From: Luteimonas huabeiensis HB2
GTDB taxonomy: Bacteria; Pseudomonadota; Gammaproteobacteria; Xanthomonadales; Xanthomonadaceae
Direction: 5' to 3'
DNA: 64,000 nt
Assembly: GCF_000559025.1 (NCBI RefSeq)
Contig: NZ_JAAN01000031.1
Location: forward strand, 92,166-156,165
The position numbers and the translations under genes were made by a program. Below are positions 1-8,550 of this stretch, piece after piece; positions within the stretch are counted from its first letter, which is position 1; each line of letters begins with the position of its first letter. The notes beneath the pieces are model-generated. The model did not search any database and was not told the DNA's origin. It saw only the letters and a program-made list of their open reading frames with translations.

Positions 1-737
1 TCGTGCTGACCGCCATGGTGTCGATCTGGAGCGTCAAGCCGTTCAAGGCGCTGTTCGCGCCGGGCGGCGCGCTGCAGGACTGGGTGCTCGCGGTCCCGGT
101 TCCGTTCCTGCACCGGCTGGTGGAGAAGACGCCGCCGATCGTCGGCGAGGCCGCGCCCTACGATGCGGTCTACCGCTTCGACTGGTTCTCGGCCACCGGC
201 ACCGCGATCCTGATCGCCGCGCTGATCTCGATCGCGTTGCTGCGGATGCGGCCGGCGCAGGCCGTGGCCACCTTCGGCGAGACGCTGAAGGAACTGCGCA
301 CGCCGATCTACTCGATCGGCATGGTGCTGGCGTTCGCGTTCGTCGCCAACTACTCCGGCCTGTCGGCGACGCTGGCGCTGGCGATGGCGCACACCGGCGA
401 TGCGTTCACGTTCTTCTCGCCGTTCCTGGGCTGGCTCGGCGTGTTCCTGACCGGTTCCGACACCTCGGCCAACGCGCTGTTCGCCGCGCTGCAGGCCAAC
501 ACCGCGCAGCAGATCGGCGTGCCGGAGGTGCTGCTGGTGGCGGCCAACACCACCGGCGGCGTGACCGGCAAGATGATCTCGCCGCAGTCGATCGCGATCG
601 CCTGCGCGGCGGTCGGCCTGGCCGGCCGCGAATCGGACCTGTTCCGCTTCACCGTCAAGCACAGCCTGGCCTTCGCGGCGATGGTCGGCATCATCACCAC
701 GCTGCAGGCGCACGTGCTGCCCTGGATGATCCCGTGA
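1..737 (+). CDS. lldP: L-lactate permease, C-terminal part
   Basis: Proton-coupled L-lactate uptake in the inner membrane. The gene enters from the left edge, so only about 245 C-terminal residues are seen; the reading frame starts at base 3. The stretch holds several long hydrophobic helices and family-typical segments ([30 protein letters not shown]) near the C-terminus, as in the LctP/LldP family. The TGA stop overlaps the GTG start of lldR. The place at the head of lldR-lldD-dld fixes it as the lactate importer. The promoter and any LldR operator lie outside the window. Confidence 0.96.
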   Translation, partial: VLTAMVSIWSVKPFKALFAPGGALQDWVLAVPVPFLHRLVEKTPPIVGEAAPYDAVYRFDWFSATGTAILIAALISIALLRMRPAQAVATFGETLKELRTPIYSIGMVLAFAFVANYSGLSATLALAMAHTGDAFTFFSPFLGWLGVFLTGSDTSANALFAALQANTAQQIGVPEVLLVAANTTGGVTGKMISPQSIAIACAAVGLAGRESDLFRFTVKHSLAFAAMVGIITTLQAHVLPWMIP

Positions 738-1546
738 CCCCGCCGCCCCGCCGCACCGCGCCCGCACCGCCGCCTCGCGAGGACGCGCCGGCCGCGCGCC
801 TGCCCGACCGCGTCGCCGAGCGGCTGCAAGCGCTGATCCGCGACCGCGACCTGCGGCCCGGCGACCGCCTGCCGGCCGAGCGCGCGCTGGCGCTCGAGCT
901 CGGGGTCTCGCGCGCCGCGCTGCGCGAGGCGATCGCCCGGCTGTCGAGCCTCGGCCTGCTGCGCGCGCGCCAAGGCGGCGGCACCTACGTGCTCGCCCGC
1001 GACGCGGCCGACCGGGCGGCCATCGAACCGCTGATGCCCTACGTCTCGGTGTTCCGCAGCGACCCGGAGTACCGCTTCGACGTGCTGGAGATCCGCCACG
1101 CGCTGGAAGGCATGGCGGCCTGGCACGCGGCGCTGCGCGCGACCGGCGACGACCGCGCGCGCATCGCCGCGGCGTTCGATTCGATGATGTCCGTGCACGG
1201 CCGCAACGACCCGGCCGGCGAGGCGCGGGCCGACGCCGCGTTCCACCTGTCGATCGCCGAGGCCTCGCACAACCTGGTGCTGCTGCAGGTCATGCGCGGC
1301 CTGTTCGAGCTGCTGCAGACCAACATCTCGCAAAGCCGCGAAAAGCTCTACCTGTCGCCACGCACCTTCGAGCCGCTGTCGGTGCAGCACCGCGAGATGC
1401 GCGACGCGGTCCTCGCCGGCGACCCGGAGCGCGCGCGCGCCGCCGCGCACGCCCACCTGGAATTCGTGCACACCTCGCTGCGCGAGCTCGACGACAACGA
1501 GGCGCGCCGCGCGCGCGCCTCGCGCCTGCCCCCGTCGCACCGCTGA
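734..1546 (+). CDS. lldR: GntR/FadR-family lactate-responsive regulator
   Basis: Transcriptional regulator, 270 aa, of the FadR subfamily. An N-terminal winged helix (about residues 25-88, with [13 protein letters not shown] and [10 protein letters not shown]) is followed by an all-helical FCD ligand-binding domain containing the family-typical [11 protein letters not shown]. The start is GTG, overlapping the lldP stop (GTGA); no ATG occurs before the HTH, so this start is the best choice. The first 25 residues are Pro/Arg rich, longer than usual for LldR. Its place between permease and dehydrogenase matches lldPRD operons, where LldR controls the operon in response to L-lactate. Confidence 0.93.
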   Translation: MTPPPRRTAPAPPPREDAPAARLPDRVAERLQALIRDRDLRPGDRLPAERALALELGVSRAALREAIARLSSLGLLRARQGGGTYVLARDAADRAAIEPLMPYVSVFRSDPEYRFDVLEIRHALEGMAAWHAALRATGDDRARIAAAFDSMMSVHGRNDPAGEARADAAFHLSIAEASHNLVLLQVMRGLFELLQTNISQSREKLYLSPRTFEPLSVQHREMRDAVLAGDPERARAAAHAHLEFVHTSLRELDDNEARRARASRLPPSHR

Positions 1547-1560
1547 AGACTCCCGCGACC

Positions 1561-2721
1561 ATGATCATCTCCGCCTCCACCGACTACCGCGCCGCCGCGC
1601 AGTCCCGGCTGCCGCCGTTCCTGTTCCACTACATCGACGGCGGCGCCTACGCCGAGCGCACCCTGCGCCGCAACGTCGCCGACCTCGAGGACGTCGCGCT
1701 GCGCCAGCGCATCCTCCGCGACGTCGCCGAGCTGGACCTGTCGACCGAACTGTTCGGCGAGCGGCTGGCGTTCCCGGCGGCGCTGGCGCCGGTCGGCCTG
1801 ACCGGCATGTACGCGCGCCGCGGCGAGGTCCAGGCCGCGCGCGCCGCAGCCGCCAGCGGCATCCCGTTCACGCTGTCCACGGTGTCGGTGTGCCCGATCG
1901 AGGAGGTGGCGCCGGCGATCGAACGGCCGATGTGGTTCCAGCTCTACGTGCTGCGGGACCGCGGCTTCATGCGCAACGCGCTGGAGCGCGCGCAGGCGGC
2001 CGGCTGCTCGACCCTGGTGTTCACCGTCGACATGCCCACCCCCGGCGCGCGCTACCGCGACGCGCACTCGGGCATGAGCGGACCGAACGCGCCGCTGCGG
2101 CGCATGCTGCAGGCCGCCGCCCACCCGCGCTGGGCCTGGGACGTCGGCCTGCTCGGCCGCCCGCACGACCTGGGCAACATCTCGCGCTACCGCGGCCACC
2201 CCACCGGGCTGGCCGACTACATCGGCTGGCTGGCGGCGAACTTCGATCCGTCGATCTCGTGGAAGGACCTGGAATGGATCCGCGAGTTCTGGACCGGTCC
2301 GATGGTCATCAAGGGCATCCTCGACCCCGAGGACGCGCGCGACGCGGTGCGCTTCGGCGCCGACGGCATCGTGGTCTCCAACCACGGCGGGCGCCAGCTC
2401 GACGGCGTGCTGTCGACCGCGCGCGCGCTGCCGGCGATCGCCGACGCGGTCGGCGGCGAGCTGAAGATCCTGGCCGACTCGGGCGTGCGCAACGGCCTGG
2501 ACATCGTGCGCATGCTGGCGCTCGGCGCCGACGCGGTGCTGCTCGGCCGCGTCTTCGTCTACGCGCTGGCGGCCGCCGGCGGCGCGGGCGTGGAGCACCT
2601 GCTCGACCTGCTGCAGCGCGAGATGCGCGTGGCGATGACCCTGACCGGCGCCCGCACCGTCGCCGACATCGGCCGCGACACCCTCGCCGCGGCCGAGCGC
2701 GACCGCGCCGTCTCGCCATGA
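1561..2721 (+). CDS. lldD: L-lactate dehydrogenase (FMN, quinone-linked)
   Basis: Oxidises L-lactate to pyruvate at the inner membrane, passing electrons to quinone. At 386 aa it has the usual family length. It shows the FMN-dependent alpha-hydroxyacid dehydrogenase barrel, with the active-site block [10 protein letters not shown] around His275 (same number as in E. coli LldD) and FMN-phosphate contacts in the ADSGVRNG and GADAVLLGR segments near the end. It starts with ATG 14 bp after lldR and ends in an ATGA overlap with dld, so the two lactate dehydrogenases are translationally coupled. Confidence 0.97.
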   Translation: MIISASTDYRAAAQSRLPPFLFHYIDGGAYAERTLRRNVADLEDVALRQRILRDVAELDLSTELFGERLAFPAALAPVGLTGMYARRGEVQAARAAAASGIPFTLSTVSVCPIEEVAPAIERPMWFQLYVLRDRGFMRNALERAQAAGCSTLVFTVDMPTPGARYRDAHSGMSGPNAPLRRMLQAAAHPRWAWDVGLLGRPHDLGNISRYRGHPTGLADYIGWLAANFDPSISWKDLEWIREFWTGPMVIKGILDPEDARDAVRFGADGIVVSNHGGRQLDGVLSTARALPAIADAVGGELKILADSGVRNGLDIVRMLALGADAVLLGRVFVYALAAAGGAGVEHLLDLLQREMRVAMTLTGARTVADIGRDTLAAAERDRAVSP

Positions 2722-4439
2722 GCCGGCCGGCGACCGGCGCCGCCGTCCCCGCCGCACGGTTGCTGGCGCGCCTGCGCGAGATCGCCGGCGCGCGCCACGT
2801 GCTGACCGGCGACAAGGCCACGCGCGGCTACCGCAAGGGCTACCGCTTCGGCGAAGGCCCGGTGCTCGCGGTGGTCAGGCCGGGCAGCCTGGTCGAGATG
2901 TGGCGGGCGCTGCAGGCGATCGTCGATGCGGGCCGCATCGTCATCATGCAGGCCGCCAACACCGGGCTGACCGGCGGCTCCACGCCCGACGGCGACGGCT
3001 ACGACCGCGAGATCGTGCTGGTCAGCACCCGCCGCCTGGACGGCGTGCAGCCGATCCGCGACGGCCGCCAGGTGGTCTGCCTGCCCGGCGCCACCCTCGA
3101 CCGGCTGGAGAAGACGCTGGCGCCGCTGGGCCGCGAGCCGCACTCGGTGATCGGCTCCTCGTGCATCGGCGCCTCGGTGCTCGGCGGAATCTGCAACAAC
3201 TCCGGCGGCGCGCTGGTACGGCGCGGCCCGGCCTACACCGAGCTGGCGCTGTTCGCACGGCTCGGCGAGGACGGCGCACTGCGCCTGGTCAACCACCTGG
3301 GCATCGAGCTGGGCGACGACCCGGAGACGATCCTGTCGCGCCTGCAGGCCGCCGACTACTCGGCGGCCGACATCCGCGACGATCCGGCGCGCGCCGCCTC
3401 CGACCCGCGCTACGCGCGCGACGTGCGCGAAGTCGATGCGCCGACACCGGCGCGCTACAACGCCGACCCGTCGCGGCTGTACGAGGCCTCCGGCTCGGCC
3501 GGCCGGCTGGCGGTGTTCGCGGTGCGCCTGGACACCTTCGCGCGCGAGAGCGCGACGGTGTTCTACGTCGGCAGCAACGACCCCGACGACCTGACCGCGA
3601 TCCGCCGCCACCTGCTGACCGCGCTGGACGAACTGCCGATCGCCGGCGAGTACATCCACCGCGACGCCTACGACATCGGCGAGCGCTACGGCAAGGACGT
3701 GTTCCTGCTGATCGACCGCTTCGGCACCGACAAGGTGCCGGCCGCGTTCGCCCTCAAGAGCCGCATCGACGGCTGGTGCGAGCGCATCGGCCTGCGCGGG
3801 GCGACCGACCACGCGCTGCAGGCGCTGACCGCGCTGCTGCCCCGCCACCTGCCGCGGCGCATGCGCGAGTTCCGCGCGCGCTACGAACACCACCTGCTGC
3901 TCAAGGTCGGCTCAGGCACCGCGGCGGCCACGGAGGCGTTCCTGGCGCAACGCTTCGCCGGCAGCGCGAACGGCGGCTGGTTCCGCTGCGACGCCGAGGA
4001 AGCGCGCAAGGCCTTCCTGCACCGCTTCGCGGTGGCCAGCGCGGCGATCCGCTACCGCGACACCCACCGGCGCAGCGTCGCCGACATCGTCGCGCTGGAC
4101 ATCGCCCTGCGCCGCAACGACCGCGACTGGGTCGAGACGCTGCCGCCGGAGATCGACGACGCGCTGGTCGCCCGGCTCTACTACGGGCACTTCCTCTGCC
4201 ACGTGTTCCACCAGGACTACATCGTCCGCAAGGGCCACGACCCGCTGGCGATCGAGCATGCGATGTGGGCGCGCCTGGACGCGCGCGGCGCCGAATACCC
4301 GGCCGAGCACAACGTCGGCCACCTGTACCGCGCCAAGCCCGCGCTGGCGGCGTTCTACCGCGCGCTCGACCCGCGCAACGCCTTCAACCCCGGCATCGGC
4401 CGGACGCCGAAGGGCGTGGACTGGACGGACGGCCGATAG
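2718..4439 (+). CDS. dld: D-lactate dehydrogenase, quinone-dependent
   Basis: FAD enzyme oxidising D-lactate to pyruvate at the membrane. At 573 aa it matches the membrane-bound Dld family (about 570), not the shorter GlcD type. A FAD_binding_4 domain occupies roughly the first 230 residues ([33 protein letters not shown]). The C-terminal half is the Dld membrane-binding domain, ending near [11 protein letters not shown] and [11 protein letters not shown]. The ATG overlaps the lldD stop. With lldP and lldD this lets the cell use both lactate enantiomers. Confidence 0.95.
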   Translation: MSRPATGAAVPAARLLARLREIAGARHVLTGDKATRGYRKGYRFGEGPVLAVVRPGSLVEMWRALQAIVDAGRIVIMQAANTGLTGGSTPDGDGYDREIVLVSTRRLDGVQPIRDGRQVVCLPGATLDRLEKTLAPLGREPHSVIGSSCIGASVLGGICNNSGGALVRRGPAYTELALFARLGEDGALRLVNHLGIELGDDPETILSRLQAADYSAADIRDDPARAASDPRYARDVREVDAPTPARYNADPSRLYEASGSAGRLAVFAVRLDTFARESATVFYVGSNDPDDLTAIRRHLLTALDELPIAGEYIHRDAYDIGERYGKDVFLLIDRFGTDKVPAAFALKSRIDGWCERIGLRGATDHALQALTALLPRHLPRRMREFRARYEHHLLLKVGSGTAAATEAFLAQRFAGSANGGWFRCDAEEARKAFLHRFAVASAAIRYRDTHRRSVADIVALDIALRRNDRDWVETLPPEIDDALVARLYYGHFLCHVFHQDYIVRKGHDPLAIEHAMWARLDARGAEYPAEHNVGHLYRAKPALAAFYRALDPRNAFNPGIGRTPKGVDWTDGR

Positions 4440-4762
4440 GGCGCCGCGCCGAAGCTGTCCTTCCTTCCGCAGGCGGGCGCATGTCGCGCCCTCTCCCGCG
4501 AGCCGGCGCATGTCGCTCCTTCTCCCGCGAGCGGGCGCATGCCGTCCCTTCTCCCGCAAGCGGGAGAAGGTGGCGCGCAGCGCCGGATGAGGGCACGTTC
4601 GCACGCCTGCGGTGTGCCCCCATCCGCCTTCGGCACCTTCCCCCGCTTTGCGGGGGAAGGGAAAAACGGGATGCCCCCCCCCCCCGCTTTGCGGGGGAAG
4701 GGAAAAACAGGGTGCCCCCGCATGCGGGGAGGGGAAAACCTGCGACCCGAGGCCGTAACAGC
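4440..4762. repeat. Intergenic dispersed repeat array, copy 1
   Basis: This 323-bp gap between the lactate operon and the MTI phosphorylase gene holds no gene. From about 4459 there are three to four units of about 29 bp built on CTTCTCCCGCAAGCGG / GCGCATGTCG, then a central block (about 4583-4650) with GCCGGATGAGGGCAC and CATCCGCCTTCGGC, then two copies of GCTTTGCGGGGGAAGGGAAAAAC separated by a run of twelve C (4674-4685). The same modules recur near 30.3, 55.5 and 56.2 kb. Internal inverted repeats would fold as hairpins and may act as bidirectional terminators. Confidence 0.85.
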
Positions 4763-5521
4763 CTAGGCCACCAGCCGGCGCAGCAGCGGCGCGATGCCGG
4801 ACGAGGCCGCGGCGACGTTGTCGAGCACGTCCTGGAAGGTGATCGCCTCGTCGGCCACCGGGCCGGCGCCCGCCGCCCAGTTGGCGACGATCGCCAGGCA
4901 GGCGTAGTCGAGGCCCAGCTCGCGCGCCAGCCCCGCTTCCGGCATGCCGGTCATGCCGACGAGGTCGCAGCCGTCGCGGCGCAGGCGGGCGATCTCGGCA
5001 CGGGTCTCCAGCCGCGGTCCCTGGGTGGCGCCGTAGCAACCGCCGTCGACCACCGCCACGCCCGCCGCCGCCGCCGCGGCGAGCAGCGCCCGGCGCAGCG
5101 ATGGCGTGTAGGGGTCGCCGAAGTCGACGTGCAGCACCTCGCTGCCCGGTTCCTCGCAGAAGGTGGCGATGCGGCCCCAGGTGTAGTCGATCAGTTGGTC
5201 CGGGCAGGCGAGCACGCGCGGGCCGAAGCGCTCGCCGATGCCGCCGACGGTGTTGAGCGCCACCACCCGCCGCGCGCCCAGCGCGTGCAGCGCGGCGAGG
5301 TTGGCGCGGTAGTTCACCCGATGCGGCGGCACCGAATGGCCCTCGCCGTGGCGGGCGAGGAAGGCCACGCGGCGGCCGTCGAGCCTGCCCACGCGCACCG
5401 GCCCGGACGGCGCGCCGTAGGGCGTGTCGGGCTGCAGGGTCTCCACGTCCTCCAGCTCGGCGATGCGGTAGAGGCCGGTGCCGCCGATGACCGCCAGGTC
5501 GATCCCGTTCATCGCGCTCAT
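4763..5521 (-). CDS. S-methyl-5'-thioinosine phosphorylase (PNP/MTAP family)
   Basis: Predicted to phosphorolyse methylthioinosine (or a related 6-oxopurine nucleoside) to the base and sugar phosphate. At 252 aa it has PNP/MTAP family features: GGTGLY phosphate loop at the N-terminus, ARHGEGHSVPPHRVNYRAN, and GMTGMPEAGLARE. Near the C-terminus it reads VANWAAG where adenine-specific MTAP has an Asp-containing motif; an Asn there fits 6-oxopurine preference, as in Pseudomonas MTI phosphorylase. The ATG at 5521 overlaps the hpt stop. The next gene, hpt, would salvage the released hypoxanthine. A methylthioadenosine phosphorylase is the main alternative. Confidence 0.85.
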   Translation of the reverse strand: MSAMNGIDLAVIGGTGLYRIAELEDVETLQPDTPYGAPSGPVRVGRLDGRRVAFLARHGEGHSVPPHRVNYRANLAALHALGARRVVALNTVGGIGERFGPRVLACPDQLIDYTWGRIATFCEEPGSEVLHVDFGDPYTPSLRRALLAAAAAAGVAVVDGGCYGATQGPRLETRAEIARLRRDGCDLVGMTGMPEAGLARELGLDYACLAIVANWAAGAGPVADEAITFQDVLDNVAAASSGIAPLLRRLVA

Positions 5522-6075
5522 CCGGCCAACGCGTAGATCGCGGGCAGGTTGCGTCCCTGCTCGTGGTAGTCCATGCCGTAGCCGAACACGTAGCGATCCG
5601 GCACCTCGACGCCGACGTAGTCGGCGCAGACGCCGTCCACGCAACGGTCGTGGCGCTTGACCGCGAGCACGGCCACGCGCACCTCGGCCGCGTTCTGGTC
5701 CTCGCACCAGCGGCTCACCGCCTGCAGGGTGTGGCCCTCGTCGAGGATGTCGTCGACCAGCAGCACGCGGCGATCGCGCATCGGCGTGGCCGGCCGGTGC
5801 AGCCAGGCCAGGCCGGAGCCGGCGGTCTGGCCGCGGTAGCGGGTGGCATGCAGGTAATCGAACTGGAGGTCGAGCCCGCGCTCGCCGAGCGCGAACGCGA
5901 GCTGGGCGGCGAACGGCAGGCCGCCGTGCATCACGGTCACGAACAGCGGCGGCGGCTCGTCGTCGCGATAGTCGGCGCGGATGGCGTCGGCCATGCGCGC
6001 GATGGCGGCATCCAGCGCGGCGCGGTCGTGCAGCAGTTCGGCATCGCGCAGCGCGTCGGCGAGTCTGGGGGTCAT
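5518..6075 (-). CDS. hpt: Hypoxanthine-guanine phosphoribosyltransferase
   Basis: Cytosolic purine salvage enzyme: hypoxanthine or guanine plus PRPP gives IMP or GMP. At 185 aa it shows the PRPP-binding signature VLLVDDILDEGHTL (about residues 104-117) and the type I phosphoribosyltransferase layout, with FVTVMHGGLPFA near the N-terminus and a C-terminal hood (VPDRYVFGYGMDY). It sits between nagZ and the MTI phosphorylase gene with 4-bp overlaps at both ends, so the three are almost certainly co-transcribed. Confidence 0.93.
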   Translation of the reverse strand: MTPRLADALRDAELLHDRAALDAAIARMADAIRADYRDDEPPPLFVTVMHGGLPFAAQLAFALGERGLDLQFDYLHATRYRGQTAGSGLAWLHRPATPMRDRRVLLVDDILDEGHTLQAVSRWCEDQNAAEVRVAVLAVKRHDRCVDGVCADYVGVEVPDRYVFGYGMDYHEQGRNLPAIYALAG

Positions 6076-7073
6076 GCGATGAAGCCTCCTGGCAGGTCGG
6101 CGCGCGCGGCGCCGTAGCGGGCATCGGCGAGCAGGCCGTCCCAGCCCCGCGCGCCGCGGCCGATCAGGCCGGTCAGGGCCATGGTGTTGAGGCGCCGGCC
6201 TTCCACCGCGGCCAGCGATTCGGCGACCAGCTCCGGGTGGCAGACCAGCACCACGTCGCAGCCGGCATCCAGGTGCGCGTCGATGCGCTGGCGCACGCCG
6301 CCGGCCGAATGCGCCGCGGCCATGCCGATGTCGTCGGAGAACACCACGCCGCGGAAGCCCAGCTCGCCGCGCAGGATGTCGCCGATCCAGCGCGGCGAGT
6401 AGCCGGCCGGCTCCGGCGCCACCTGCGGATAGGTCACGTGGGCGAGCATCACCGCATCGGCGCCGGCGGCGATGCCGGCCGCGAACGGCACCAGGTCCTC
6501 GGCGCGGATCGCTTCCAGCGGGCGGTCGTCGACGGCGGCGTCGAAGTGCGTGTCCTCGCGCACCGAGCCGTGGCCCGGGAAGTGCTTCAGGGTGGCGGCC
6601 ATGCCGGCCTCGTGCATGCCCTGCACGTAGGCGCGGGCGAACGCGGCGACCACTTCGGGCGCGGCGTCGAAGGCGCGGTCGCCGATGGCGAGGTTGCCGC
6701 GGGCCAGGTCGACCACCGGCGCGAAGCTGAGGTCCACGCCGCTGGCGCGCACCTCGCTGGCCATCAGCCAGGCGTGCTCGCGGGCCGCGGCCAGCGCGGC
6801 CTGCGGGTCCTCGCGATAGCGGCGGCCGAAGGCTTCCAGCGGCGGCAGGTCGCTGTAGCCTTCGCGGAAGCGCTGCACGCGCCCGCCTTCCTGGTCCACG
6901 CAGACCAGTTGCGGGCGCGGCGCGGCCTCGCGGATCGCCGCCGAGAGCTCGGCCACCTGGTCGCGCGAGGCGAAGTTGCGCTTGAACAGGATCACCCCGG
7001 CGCAGGCGTCGTGCTGCAGCCAGTCGCGCTCCTGTGCGGCGAGTTCGGTGCCGGCGATGCCGATCACGAGCAT
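6072..7073 (-). CDS. nagZ: Beta-N-acetylhexosaminidase (GH3)
   Basis: Cytosolic glycosidase of peptidoglycan recycling that removes GlcNAc from GlcNAc-anhydroMurNAc peptides. The GH3 single-domain fold is clear: VDQEGGRVQRFR (about 60-70), the family motif KHFPGHG (163-169) and the nucleophile region VFSDDIGM (Asp near 248). I chose ATG 7073 (333 aa, usual NagZ length), preceded by a GGAG-like site, over a start 42 bp upstream. The stop overlaps the hpt start. Confidence 0.95.
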   Translation of the reverse strand: MLVIGIAGTELAAQERDWLQHDACAGVILFKRNFASRDQVAELSAAIREAAPRPQLVCVDQEGGRVQRFREGYSDLPPLEAFGRRYREDPQAALAAAREHAWLMASEVRASGVDLSFAPVVDLARGNLAIGDRAFDAAPEVVAAFARAYVQGMHEAGMAATLKHFPGHGSVREDTHFDAAVDDRPLEAIRAEDLVPFAAGIAAGADAVMLAHVTYPQVAPEPAGYSPRWIGDILRGELGFRGVVFSDDIGMAAAHSAGGVRQRIDAHLDAGCDVVLVCHPELVAESLAAVEGRRLNTMALTGLIGRGARGWDGLLADARYGAARADLPGGFIA

Positions 7074-7136
7074 GGAGATCTCCGCGGGCGGCGAGCGGGC
7101 CGCCCCGATGCGCATTGTCGCAGATGCCCGGCGCGC

Positions 7137-7856
7137 TCAGCGCGGCGCGGGATCGGGCACCGCGCAGCCGTCCGGGCCGCAGGCGCCGGCATCGTCCGCG
7201 CCCGGCGCCGCGCCGCCGTCTTGCGCCTCGGCCTGGGCGCGGCGCAACACCTCGGCGAACACCTCGGGCGGCTGCGCGCCCTGCACCGCGTAGCGGCCGT
7301 CGATCACGAAGGTCGGCACCGCCTGCACGCCGATCGACTGCGCCTGCGCCAGTTCCGCGTGCAGCGCGTCCAGCCCTTCGCTCGATCGCAGCAGCGCGCG
7401 CACCCGCGCCTCGCCCAGGCCGCCCGCGGCCGCGGCGGCGACCAGCACTTCCGGATCGGCCAGGTTGCGCCCTTCGGCGAAGTGGGCGTGGAACAGCGCC
7501 TCGGCCACCGCATCCGCGTCGCCCTCGCGCGCGGCCAGCGCCAGCACGCGGTGCGCGGGCACGGTGGTCACCCGCACCTGCCCGCGGTCGAAGTCGAACG
7601 GCAGCCCCTCGCCGCGGGCGGTCTGCTGGGTCTGCCGCAGCAACTGCGCGGCGCGCTCGGCGCCGCCGAACTTGCCGGCATAGGCCTCGCGCAGCGGCAC
7701 CGGCGTCTCGTCGGCCTGCGGATCGAGCAGATAGGGATGCCAGTGGATCTCCAGCGCGGGCGCCTGCGCGCCGAGCGACTCGACCGCGCGCTCGAAGCGG
7801 CGCTTGCCGATCCAGCACCAGGGGCAGACCACGTCGGACCAGATATCGATTCTCAT
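7137..7856 (-). CDS. DsbA/FrnE-family thiol oxidoreductase
   Basis: Thioredoxin-fold protein of the DsbA family, 239 aa, with the CPWC active-site pair at Cys11 and Cys14 right after the first strand. No signal peptide is visible, so it is probably cytosolic, like FrnE. A cis-Pro loop (VQAVPTFVID) lies near residue 180. The C-terminal tail carries a second Cys pair in CGPDGC, common in this subfamily. The ATG overlaps the stop of the CYTH gene by 4 bp. The substrate is unknown. Confidence 0.88.
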   Translation of the reverse strand: MRIDIWSDVVCPWCWIGKRRFERAVESLGAQAPALEIHWHPYLLDPQADETPVPLREAYAGKFGGAERAAQLLRQTQQTARGEGLPFDFDRGQVRVTTVPAHRVLALAAREGDADAVAEALFHAHFAEGRNLADPEVLVAAAAAGGLGEARVRALLRSSEGLDALHAELAQAQSIGVQAVPTFVIDGRYAVQGAQPPEVFAEVLRRAQAEAQDGGAAPGADDAGACGPDGCAVPDPAPR

Positions 7857-8383
7857 CCCATCGCCTGTTCGCCGGCGGGGCCGGCGCGTTCGTCGTCGCG
7901 CCAATGCGCGTAGGGTCTCGCGGCGAGCGCGAGGTTGTAGTAGCGCGGCAGCTCGGTGACCTCCGCGCCCAGCCACTCCGGCCGCTCGAAGGCCTCGTCC
8001 ACCGCGCCCAGCTCGATCTCGGCGACCACCAGGCCGGCGTTGTCGCCCAGGAACTCGTCGATCTCCCACAGGTGCGCGCCGTGGCGGACCAGGTGGCGGC
8101 GCTTCTCGATCCGCCCGCACACGCACAGCGCGAACAGCGCGCGCGCGTCCTGCGCCGGGATCGCGTACTCGAACTCCTGCCGGCATGCGCCCAGCTCGCG
8201 CGACTTGATGTTGAGCCACGCCCCGTCGCCCTGCACGCGCACCCGCACCGAGGCGCGCTGATCGCCGCGCGCCATCGCGGCCTGGTCGTTGAGGTAGCCC
8301 TGCGCCATCGGCAGCACCGCGTGCGCGGCCGCACGCCATGCGTCCGAAGTCACCAGGAACTTGCGTTCGATCTCGAGATGCAT
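7853..8383 (-). CDS. CYTH-domain protein (inorganic triphosphatase-like)
   Basis: A 176-aa single-domain protein of the CYTH superfamily. It opens with the hallmark EIERKFLV (residues 4-11) and has the alternating charged residues of the tunnel fold (RVRVQGD, LNIKSRE, EFEYAIP, EIDEFLG, AEIEL). Bacterial single-CYTH proteins of this type hydrolyse inorganic triphosphate or related triphosphates; cyclase activity is less likely. It heads a two-gene unit with the DsbA-like gene. ATG start at 8383. A dispersed repeat lies just upstream. Confidence 0.9.
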   Translation of the reverse strand: MHLEIERKFLVTSDAWRAAAHAVLPMAQGYLNDQAAMARGDQRASVRVRVQGDGAWLNIKSRELGACRQEFEYAIPAQDARALFALCVCGRIEKRRHLVRHGAHLWEIDEFLGDNAGLVVAEIELGAVDEAFERPEWLGAEVTELPRYYNLALAARPYAHWRDDERAGPAGEQAMG

Positions 8384-8550
8384 GGGTCGGGGGCCGGGGT
8401 TCAGAGGCCAGGGGCCAGGGAAAAGCGGAAGCGCCGCGCTCGGGAGCGGATTCTAAATCTGCGAGACGATTCTCTTATCCGATGTCGGGCTCCAGGTCCT
8501 TCCCTGGCCCCTGGCCCCTGGCCGCTGGCCCCCGGCCCCCCGGCCCCCGC
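8384..8550. repeat. GGGGCCAGGG-type palindromic repeat, downstream of rlmD
   Basis: Runs of GGCCAGGGGCCAGGG, then a core AGCGGAAGCGCCGCGC (8424-8439), then the complementary TTCCCTGGCCCCTGGCC run. The two outer arms can pair, giving a large imperfect hairpin. A second copy with the same 16-base core lies at 9899-10005, so copies flank rlmD on both sides. The right arm is inside the 3' end of rlmD. Confidence 0.8.

Noticed and set aside
7137..7856. Periplasmic DsbA
   Set aside because: No signal peptide; the CPWC motif lies at residue 11, as in cytosolic FrnE-like proteins.
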